Assembly: GCA_937975525.1 (NCBI GenBank)
Contig: CALJUJ010000353.1
Span: 1-5,136 of the forward strand
Length of the DNA stretch: 5,136 bases
Direction: 5' to 3'
From: an uncultured bacterium
GTDB taxonomy: Bacteria; Desulfobacterota; Binatia; HRBIN30
The position numbers were made by a program, and so were the translations under genes. Of the stretch, positions 1 through 5,086 are shown one piece after another (position 1 is the first letter of the stretch; each line of letters starts with the position of its first letter). A model generated the notes under the pieces. That model did not search any database. It worked only from the letters and a program-made list of their open reading frames with translations, and was not told the DNA's origin.

Positions 1-204
1 GTGTGCGACGACGTCCCGCACCAGCGCTGGCAGATCGTGCGTCGTTTCAATCTCTACCTGATCTCCTCGAAAGCGAGCGCGCGCTGTCTCGACGTCGCCG
101 GCAGCAGCGTCGCCGACGGCGGGAACGTGATCCAGTTCGAGTGCCGCGGCACCAACAACCAGCTGGTGAGCCTCCCGGAAGAGGCGTTGCGCCTGGCTCG
201 GTGA
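1..204 (+). CDS. C-terminal end of a ricin-type beta-trefoil (Q-x-W) lectin-domain protein, 5' truncated by the window edge
   Basis: The frame is open at the left edge, so this is the tail of a longer gene; the GTG at base 1 has no visible upstream context and is probably internal. The 67 visible residues show Q8-R9-W10, the closing Q-x-W of one trefoil repeat. A second repeat follows, with an ARCLDVAGSS segment (residues 27-36), ADGGNVIQFEC and TNNQ. This is the standard ricin_B_lectin pattern of carbohydrate-binding modules, usually attached to secreted glycosidases or other extracellular enzymes; what lies upstream cannot be seen. The last repeat is odd: after NNQ the expected x-W is replaced by Leu-Val, and an unrelated tail (SLPEEALRLAR) runs to the TGA at 202-204. 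The domain is clear from the motif; binding specificity cannot be inferred. Confidence 0.8.
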   Translation: MCDDVPHQRWQIVRRFNLYLISSKASARCLDVAGSSVADGGNVIQFECRGTNNQLVSLPEEALRLAR

Positions 205-215
205 CACGTCTCTGC

Positions 216-1091
216 ATGCCCGTCTTCGTCTGTCCCGACGGTCACATCGACCGCCTCGATCGGTCCATTGCCGCATTCGTTCCCGACATGTCGCGCTCCC
301 TGGCGCGACGGCTCATCGACGCTGGCTGCGTCTTCGTCGATGGGCGGCGCTGCCGGGTCGCTTCCCGCGAGCTTCGGTCGGGAGCACGCGTACGGGTGGA
401 AGCCCGCGAGGCGCCACGAGCCCTCGAGCCACTCGTGACGTTGCACGCCGACGCCGACCTGGTCGTCGTCGACAAGCCCGCCGGGATGCCGAGCGCTCCG
501 ACGCGACGCGCCGCAGCCGCGACGGCGGCGGAGATCGTCCGCTCCCAGCGCCGGGCGTCCGGTGTCGCAGCGGCCGACGTCCATGTCGTGCACCGACTCG
601 ACGTTCCGACGTCGGGGGTCTTGGTCTTCGCGTGCAACGCTGCTGCAGCGGCCGCACTCGGGGAGCAATTCGCGAGCGGGACCGTCCACAAGAACTATGT
701 CGCCGTCGTCGACGCACCGGTCGCCGATCCCGAAGGCCGGATCGACGCGCCGCTCGCGAGTGTGCGGGGACATGCCCATGTCGCCCCCGACGGGCGCACC
801 GCGCTGACCGAGTGGCGCCGTATCGGCACCACCGCGGCCGGCACGCTCCTCGCCGTCACCCCGCGTTCGGGCCGACTCCATCAGATTCGCGCTCACCTCG
901 CCCACGCGGGGATGCCCATCGTCGGCGACGTGGCCTACCGCGGCACGAAGGCGGACCGCCTCCATCTCCATGCCCACCGCATCGCGTTCGTTCATCCGGT
1001 CTCGGGCCTGCCACTAGTGGTCGAGAGCCCCTTGCCCGCCGTTTTTCAGGTGGTGCCGTCTCCAGAGGAGTTGCATGGATCCGATCCGTAG
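216..1091 (+). CDS. RluA-family RNA pseudouridine synthase with N-terminal S4-like domain
   Basis: The product (291 residues from ATG 216) should isomerise specific uridines in rRNA or tRNA to pseudouridine in the cytoplasm. An S4-like RNA-binding segment lies at about residues 12-62 (DRLDRSIAAF to SGARVRVE). The catalytic domain follows with LVVVDKPAGMPS (82-93), the RluA signature HRLDVPTSG (126-134, catalytic Asp129), K159-N-Y161 with the conserved active-site Tyr, and GRLHQIRAHLAHAGMPIVGD (219-238). Length is normal for the RluA/RluC/RluD/TruC group; the exact target uridine cannot be told. Start choice: ATG 216 places the S4 strand as in relatives. GTG 201 is also in frame, overlaps the upstream TGA as GTGA and would add five residues (VTRLC). 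Neither has a well-placed Shine-Dalgarno; the purine run 177-184 is too far from both. The 3' end overlaps the next gene by 17 nt, suggesting translational coupling. Confidence 0.9.
   Translation: MPVFVCPDGHIDRLDRSIAAFVPDMSRSLARRLIDAGCVFVDGRRCRVASRELRSGARVRVEAREAPRALEPLVTLHADADLVVVDKPAGMPSAPTRRAAAATAAEIVRSQRRASGVAAADVHVVHRLDVPTSGVLVFACNAAAAAALGEQFASGTVHKNYVAVVDAPVADPEGRIDAPLASVRGHAHVAPDGRTALTEWRRIGTTAAGTLLAVTPRSGRLHQIRAHLAHAGMPIVGDVAYRGTKADRLHLHAHRIAFVHPVSGLPLVVESPLPAVFQVVPSPEELHGSDP
1064..1070 (+). promoter_or_regulatory. Ribosome binding site for the crotonase gene, inside the rluA-like reading frame
   Basis: AGAGGAG ends four bases before ATG 1075. It lies within the last codons of the pseudouridine synthase gene and supports the overlapping start at 1075 rather than an internal one. 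Confidence 0.7.
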
Positions 1092-1851
1092 CGAGACCGT
1101 GGGCGAAGGCGTCGTGTTGATCACATTCGCTCGCCCCGCAAAGAAGAACGCCTTCAACGATGCGCAGTGGGATGCGACCACGGCGGCATTGCACCAGGCC
1201 CGGCACGACCCGGAGGTCGCGGCGGTGGTGGTCACGGGTGAGGGCAAGGACTTCTCGGCCGGCGTCGACCTGTCGTCGTTCGGCGAGGCGCCGCCACGCG
1301 CGGACGGGCACGCGACCGCGTACCACGCGTTCATGGCCGAGCTGATCGAGTTCGACAAGCCGCTGCTGGCGGCAGCCAAGGGCGTCGGCGTCGGCATCGG
1401 CTGCACGTTGTTGCTCCACTGTGACGTCGTCTACGTCGGCCGCAGCATCCGCCTACGCCTGCCCTTCGTCGCGCTCGGCCTGGTTCCGGAGGCGGCGAGC
1501 AGCTACCTGCTGGAGGCGACCGTCGGGGCGCGTCAGGCGGCGGAGCTGATGCTCACGGCGGAATGGATCGATGCCGACCGTGCCGTCGAAGTCGGTATCG
1601 CGACCCGCAGCTTCGACGATGAGGAAGTGGTTGCGGCGACTCTTGCGAAGGCGAGAGAGATCGCCGAGCACCCGGTCGGCGCGCTGCAAGCCACGAAGCG
1701 AACGCTGCTCGTCGCGCGCCGCGACGGCGTGCGCGCGGCCCTCGCCGCGGAGGATGAGGGCATGAAGCGCCAGGTCGGGTCGCCGGAGAACGTCGAAGCG
1801 ATCACCGCGTTTCTCGAAAAGCGCAAGCCGCGCTTCCGCCGCTCGGACTGA
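1075..1851 (+). CDS. Crotonase-superfamily enzyme, probably delta3,delta2-enoyl-CoA isomerase (hydratase-like)
   Basis: A 258-residue enoyl-CoA hydratase/isomerase-fold protein, normal length, acting on acyl-CoA thioesters in the cytoplasm. Oxyanion-hole elements are FSAGVDL (60-66) and GVGVGIGCTLLLHCD (103-117). The two glutamates that hydrate the double bond in rat enoyl-CoA hydratase (Glu144 in GGCELA, Glu164 in QPEILLG) align by eye with Thr111 and Phe131, so neither is present. Instead there is Glu139 in LGLVPEAASSYLL (134-146), the position of the single catalytic glutamate in delta3,delta2-enoyl-CoA isomerases such as human ECI2 and yeast Eci1. I therefore prefer an isomerase that moves double bonds during unsaturated acyl-CoA degradation. 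A C-terminal helical tail (VEAITAFLEKRKP) is typical of the family. The start is supported by AGAGGAG at 1064-1070; the gene overlaps the pseudouridine synthase by 17 nt. The exact substrate is unknown. Confidence 0.9.
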   Translation: MDPIRSETVGEGVVLITFARPAKKNAFNDAQWDATTAALHQARHDPEVAAVVVTGEGKDFSAGVDLSSFGEAPPRADGHATAYHAFMAELIEFDKPLLAAAKGVGVGIGCTLLLHCDVVYVGRSIRLRLPFVALGLVPEAASSYLLEATVGARQAAELMLTAEWIDADRAVEVGIATRSFDDEEVVAATLAKAREIAEHPVGALQATKRTLLVARRDGVRAALAAEDEGMKRQVGSPENVEAITAFLEKRKPRFRRSD

Positions 1852-1876
1852 GCCGAAGCAGCGACATCGCCACGCG

Positions 1877-1896
1877 GTCCCGCTCGGGCACGGGAC
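1877..1896. terminator. Weak hairpin after the crotonase gene, possible terminator
   Basis: GTCCCG (1877-1882) and CGGGAC (1891-1896) form a 6-bp GC-rich stem around an 8-nt loop, 26 bases after the crotonase stop codon. No T-run follows, so intrinsic termination is doubtful. In such GC-rich DNA a stem of this size can arise by chance. Confidence 0.25.
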
Positions 1897-1945
1897 GACC
1901 GTATGACCGTTCGCCGAGCATCTGTTACGGTTTCGGAATTCGGCC

Positions 1946-1952
1946 GAGGAGG
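1946..1952 (+). promoter_or_regulatory. Strong Shine-Dalgarno for the monooxygenase gene
   Basis: GAGGAGG lies five bases before ATG 1958 and fixes that start. It is the best ribosome binding site in the window; the monooxygenase is probably translated independently of the crotonase 106 bases upstream. Confidence 0.8.
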
Positions 1953-1957
1953 TTCGG

Positions 1958-3457
1958 ATGCAGCCGGGACACCATCGGGACGTTCGCATCGCCATCATCG
2001 GATCGGGCTTCTCCGGTCTTTGCCTTGGCATCCAGCTGCGCAAGGCCGGCTTCCACGCGTTCACGATTCTCGAGAAGAGCGACCGCCTCGGTGGCACCTG
2101 GCGCGACAACTCGTACCCGGGCGCCGCTTGTGACGTGCCGTCGTTCTCGTATTGCTTCTCGTTCGAGCAAAAGACCGACTGGACGCGGAAGTGGGCGCCG
2201 CAGAGCGAGATCCTCGCGTACATGGAGCACTGCGCCCGCAAGTACGAGGTCCTGCCGCACATCCGCTTCGGTACGGAGGTTGCGGGCGCGACCTTCGACG
2301 AAGCGGCGGGCACGTGGCGGGTACGCACGACCGGGGGTGAAACGATCGAAGCGGAGATCCTCGTCAGCGGCGTCGGGCAACTGCACAAGCCCTACATTCC
2401 CGAGCTTCCGGGATTGGCCGACTTCCAGGGTCCCTGGTTTCACTCGGCCCGGTGGAACCACGACGTCGCGCTCGAAGGCAAGACGATCGGAGTGATCGGC
2501 AACGCGGCGAGTGCGGTGCAGTTCGTTCCGGAGATCGCGCGTCGCGCGGCGCGAGTCGTCGTCTTTCAGCGCAGCGCCAACTGGATGCTGCCGCGGCGCG
2601 ACCGCGCCTACACGGACCGAGAGCGATGGGTCTTTCGCCACGTGCCCGGCGCGGCACGCCTCTACCGTTGGTACATCTGGGGAATGCTCGAGGCCCGTTA
2701 CCCCCTGTTCCGCGGCAGCCCGTTCCTTCGCCGCCAGGTGGAAAAGTACGCCAAGGCCTACATTCGGGAAGCAACCGGCGACGCGGACTTGCGGCGGGCC
2801 TTGGTGCCGGACTATCCGCCCGGGGCGCGCCGCCTGTTGGTATCGGACGACTACTATCGAGCCCTCGCGCGCGACGACGTGGACCTCGTCACCGACCCGA
2901 TCGACCGGATCTCCAGCGATGCCGTGCACACCCGCGACGGCCGCGCCCACGAGGTCGACGTGCTGGTGCTCGCCACGGGCTTCGACACGACCCATTTCCT
3001 CGCGCCTGCGGATCTCACCGGCTTGGCCGGACGCTCCCTGCAAGCGGCATGGACGAACGGCGCCCGCGCCTACCTGGGCATGACGGTGCCGCACTTCCCC
3101 AGCTTCTTCCTGATGTACGGCCCCAACACCAACCTCGGCCACAACTCGATCCTCTTCATGATCGAATGCCAGGCCCGCTACATCGTCGCCTGCGCCCGCG
3201 AGCTGCGGGAGTCGGGCGCGGCCTACCTCGACCTCCGCCCCGAGGCGCTGGAAGCATACGACCAGGAGCTGCAGGACGAGTTGGAGCGAACGGTGTGGGC
3301 GCGCACCGACCACAGCTGGTACAAGCGCGCCGACGGCCGCATCACCAACAACTGGTCGGGAACCACCGCCCGCTACTGGTGGCGCACGCGCAAGCCCGAT
3401 TTCACAGCCTATCGCCGTGGTCCGCGGCGCGCGCCCGCCGCGGACGCTACGCGGTAG
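1958..3457 (+). CDS. Flavin-dependent Baeyer-Villiger-type monooxygenase (class B FMO family)
   Basis: A 499-residue protein expected to use FAD, NADPH and O2 to convert ketones to esters or lactones in the cytosol. The FAD Rossmann motif is GSGFSG (15-20), with Glu39 ending the second strand. A BVMO motif GGTWRDNSYPGAACD (45-59) follows; Asp59 corresponds to the active-site Asp66 of phenylacetone monooxygenase. The BVMO fingerprint FxGxxxHxxxW is at F156-W166, followed by Asn167 instead of the usual Pro/Asp. The NADPH Rossmann motif is GNAASA (181-186), with Ala where the second Gly is usual, then Arg205 in FQRSANW. Arg305 in LARDDV probably matches the catalytic Arg337 of phenylacetone monooxygenase. 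LATGFD (338-343) and GPNTNLGH (388-395) complete the family pattern. There is no signal peptide or membrane segment. Substrate unknown; simple FMO-type N/S-oxygenation cannot be excluded. The start is set by GAGGAGG at 1946-1952. Its stop codon sits inside a 22-bp palindrome. Confidence 0.92.
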   Translation: MQPGHHRDVRIAIIGSGFSGLCLGIQLRKAGFHAFTILEKSDRLGGTWRDNSYPGAACDVPSFSYCFSFEQKTDWTRKWAPQSEILAYMEHCARKYEVLPHIRFGTEVAGATFDEAAGTWRVRTTGGETIEAEILVSGVGQLHKPYIPELPGLADFQGPWFHSARWNHDVALEGKTIGVIGNAASAVQFVPEIARRAARVVVFQRSANWMLPRRDRAYTDRERWVFRHVPGAARLYRWYIWGMLEARYPLFRGSPFLRRQVEKYAKAYIREATGDADLRRALVPDYPPGARRLLVSDDYYRALARDDVDLVTDPIDRISSDAVHTRDGRAHEVDVLVLATGFDTTHFLAPADLTGLAGRSLQAAWTNGARAYLGMTVPHFPSFFLMYGPNTNLGHNSILFMIECQARYIVACARELRESGAAYLDLRPEALEAYDQELQDELERTVWARTDHSWYKRADGRITNNWSGTTARYWWRTRKPDFTAYRRGPRRAPAADATR

Positions 3458-3477
3458 AGATCGCGGCCGCGATCTCT
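3456..3477. repeat. 22-bp perfect palindrome over the monooxygenase stop codon; hairpin terminator or operator
   Basis: Bases 3456-3477 read the same on both strands, centred between 3466 and 3467 on GCGGCCGC. Folded as RNA they give a 9-bp stem (AGAGATCGC/GCGATCTCT) closed by GGCC. The left arm includes the last two bases of the monooxygenase TAG stop. Only TT follows directly, so this is not a classic T-tailed terminator. A T-less terminator, an mRNA 3'-end stabiliser or a dimeric-repressor site are all possible. Confidence 0.55.
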
Positions 3478-3500
3478 TGAGCGGAGGCGTGGTGCGACGA

Positions 3501-3553
3501 TCGTCGACCTCCCCCGGCCGGTCGTTGACGCTACGGCGGGGATCGTCGACGCT
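3501..3553. repeat. Three phased copies of a TCGTYGAC motif, 21-bp period, upstream of the acetyltransferase gene
   Basis: TCGTCGACCTC (3501), TCGTTGACGCT (3522) and TCGTCGACGCT (3543) start exactly 21 bp apart, about two helical turns. The first overlaps a 12-bp perfect palindrome, CGACGATCGTCG, at 3495-3506. The last ends seven bases before ATG 3560. Same-face spacing would suit cooperative binding of a regulator. However, TCGTCGAC also occurs inside coding sequence in this window (for example in the pseudouridine synthase gene), so only the phasing is notable. Confidence 0.4.
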
Positions 3554-3559
3554 CCAGCA

Positions 3560-4000
3560 ATGAACCACCCCACCGCCGAGGTGAAGATTCGCCCTTACCG
3601 GGACGGCGACCACGATGCGGTGGTTCGCCTATGGAACGAGGTCTTCGCCGGCGATCCACCGCGCAACGAGCCCACCGCCGTCATTCGCCGCAAGAAAGGT
3701 GTCCTACCCGAGTTGTTCCTGGTGAGTACGACCGGAGACACGCTCACCGGAACGATCGTCGCCGGCTACGACGGCTACCGGGGCTGGCTCTACCACCTCG
3801 CCGTCGACCCGGTCTGGCGCGGCCGCGGTCACGGCCGCCGCCTCGTCGAAGCCGCCGAGGCGGCACTGCGGCGACTCGGCTGCCCGAAGATCAACCTGCA
3901 GGTGCGGTCGACCAACGCCGGCGTCGTCGGCTTCTACGAACGTCTCGGTTTCGGCCGCGAAGCGCACGTCGACATGGGCAAGCTTCTGAGCGACGAGTAG
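3560..4000 (+). CDS. ypeA: YpeA-like GNAT-family N-acetyltransferase
   Basis: A 146-residue single-domain GNAT enzyme, expected to move an acetyl group from acetyl-CoA to an amine. Strand one is VKIRPYRDGD (8-17). AGYDGYRGWLYHLAVDP (68-84) leads into the acetyl-CoA pyrophosphate loop R87-G-R-G90-H-G92 (R/QxxGxG/A). LGCPKINLQVR (106-116), Asn119 and GFYERLGF (124-131) follow, with Tyr126 as the usual general acid. The GYDG-x-RG, GCPKIN and YERLG(F/Y) blocks, the order of elements and the length match E. coli YpeA, whose substrate I do not know to be established. The start ATG 3560 is the only standard ATG, GTG or TTG in this frame after the upstream stop, but it has no nearby Shine-Dalgarno, so translation may be leaderless or weak. 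The frame is open back to the monooxygenase TAG at 3455-3457. The gene ends 27 nt before the GAF-GGDEF gene and may be co-transcribed with it. Confidence 0.88.
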   Translation: MNHPTAEVKIRPYRDGDHDAVVRLWNEVFAGDPPRNEPTAVIRRKKGVLPELFLVSTTGDTLTGTIVAGYDGYRGWLYHLAVDPVWRGRGHGRRLVEAAEAALRRLGCPKINLQVRSTNAGVVGFYERLGFGREAHVDMGKLLSDE

Positions 4001-4008
4001 CGCTGGCG

Positions 4009-4025
4009 CACCGCAAGAGCCGGTG
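4009..4025 (+). promoter_or_regulatory. Small hairpin that could mask the GAF-GGDEF ribosome binding site
   Basis: CACCG (4009-4013) and CGGTG (4021-4025) pair in a 5-bp stem with loop CAAGAGC. The loop holds AAGAG, the only Shine-Dalgarno-like purines ahead of ATG 4028 (eight bases away). Folding would place the stem two bases from the start codon. The stem is short and could be chance. Confidence 0.25.
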
Positions 4026-4027
4026 TT

Positions 4028-5038
4028 ATGCGGCTGGGCATGAAGCCCGCCCGTGGCTCCGACTTGACGACCCTCCTCGAGGTTGCGCGCTGCATCAACT
4101 CGTCGCTCGATCTGCACGCGGTCCTGCGCCGCCTGCTCGACGGGGTCGACCGGTTGCTGAAGCCGACGAATTGGTCGCTGCTGCTGACCGACGGCGAGGA
4201 CGGCGACCTCGAGTTCGTGCTCGCTCATGGCCCCGGGGACCAGCACCTGGTCGGGCAGCGACTGCAGCGCGGCGAAGGCATCGCCGGCCACGTTGCCACG
4301 ACGGGCGAAACGCTCTTGATCCGAGACGTCGCTGCCGACGCGCGCTTCTCGCGCCGCATGGACGACAGCACGGGATTCGCGACGCGGTCGATCGTCGCCG
4401 TGCCCGTGCGCGCCTCGGAGCAGGTGATCGGCGTACTCGAGATCATCAACGCCCTCGACGAGCGCTCCTTCGAAGCGGACGACGTGCGCATCCTCGAGGC
4501 TTTCGCTGCCTTCGCCGGGATCGCCCTCGACAACGCCCGCACCCACGGCGCCCTGGTCGAGGCCAACCGCAACGATCCGCTGACCGGCTTGCGCAACTCG
4601 ACCTTCTTTCTCTCCGCGGTCGAGGAAGCGGTCCAGGCGGCGCAGCGCTTTGCCCTGATCTTCTTCGACATGGATCACTTCAAGCCGCTGGTCGACACGC
4701 ACGGCCACGTTTGCGGCAGTGCCGCGCTCACCGAGGTGGGTCGTCTCATGAAGGCACAGCTCGTGAGCGGCGAGGTCGGCTGTCGCTTCGGTGGCGACGA
4801 GTTCGCGTTCCTGCTGCACGGCGCCGACCCCGCCCGGGCGCAGGCACGGGCTCGGCACCTCGCCGACACGATCTGCGCCCATACCTTCCTGTCCGACCGG
4901 GGTATCGACGCGCGCCTCGAGGCGTCGTTCGGCTGGGCCGCGTTCCCGGAAGACGCCGGCACCGCCGCCGACCTGCTGCACTGTGCGGACGAGCGCATGT
5001 ACGCGTCGAAGCGAGCCCGCAAGAAGGCACGGGCTTGA
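4028..5038 (+). CDS. GAF-GGDEF cyclic-dinucleotide synthase with Hypr-like substrate-pocket residues
   Basis: A 336-residue soluble protein: N-terminal helix, GAF sensor domain (about 12-172, with RLQRGEGIAGHVATTGE and AVPVRASEQVIGVLEIIN), then a GGDEF domain (about 180-333). The cyclase half has DPLTGLRN (183-190), FFDMDHFK with metal-binding Asp214, the signature RFGGDEF with GGDEF at 255-259, SFGWAAFPED (300-309) and ADERMYASK (320-328). It should be catalytically active. In PleD, Asn335 and Asp344 bind guanine; here the matching positions are Val222 and Ser231 (in LVDTHGHVCGS). The Asp-to-Ser change is the hallmark of Hypr GGDEF enzymes that make 3',3'-cGAMP, so the product may be cGAMP or a mixture rather than c-di-GMP alone. 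The RxxD product-inhibition site is V246-S-G-E249, so feedback should be absent. The GAF ligand is unknown. The start could instead be ATG 4040 (Met5); neither has a strong ribosome site. Confidence 0.93.
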   Translation: MRLGMKPARGSDLTTLLEVARCINSSLDLHAVLRRLLDGVDRLLKPTNWSLLLTDGEDGDLEFVLAHGPGDQHLVGQRLQRGEGIAGHVATTGETLLIRDVAADARFSRRMDDSTGFATRSIVAVPVRASEQVIGVLEIINALDERSFEADDVRILEAFAAFAGIALDNARTHGALVEANRNDPLTGLRNSTFFLSAVEEAVQAAQRFALIFFDMDHFKPLVDTHGHVCGSAALTEVGRLMKAQLVSGEVGCRFGGDEFAFLLHGADPARAQARARHLADTICAHTFLSDRGIDARLEASFGWAAFPEDAGTAADLLHCADERMYASKRARKKARA

Positions 5039-5053
5039 TCCGCGTGGCTGCTT

Positions 5054-5072
5054 GAGTCGCGCCCCGAGTCGC
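5054..5072. repeat. Tandem 7-bp direct repeat in the GGDEF-SDR gap
   Basis: GAGTCGC occurs at 5054-5060 and again at 5066-5072, a 12-bp period, 14 bases before the SDR start codon. It may be a small regulatory repeat or chance; no matching promoter boxes are visible around it. Confidence 0.3.
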
Positions 5073-5086
5073 CGTACACAGGCGGG

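Noticed and set aside
3..200. Long N-terminal extension of the pseudouridine synthase back to base 3
   Set aside because: The extra residues are Arg-rich, overlap the lectin frame and lie before the normal S4 start; ATG 216 or GTG 201 is more plausible.
54..995. 313-residue open frame on the - strand opposite the pseudouridine synthase
   Set aside because: No family motifs; the + strand frame has the complete RluA signature.
3525..3553. TTGACG resembling a -35 box before the acetyltransferase
   Set aside because: No -10-like sequence occurs at 16-18 bp spacing; the match is part of the TCGTYGAC repeat.
1925..3613. 562-residue open frame on the - strand opposite the monooxygenase
   Set aside because: It mirrors the GC-rich codon pattern of the + strand gene, shows no recognisable domain, and the + strand product carries full BVMO motifs.
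3631..5055. 474-residue open frame on the + strand in another frame
   Set aside because: Arg/Ala/Pro/Gly-rich low-complexity translation typical of an out-of-frame shadow of the acetyltransferase and GAF-GGDEF genes.
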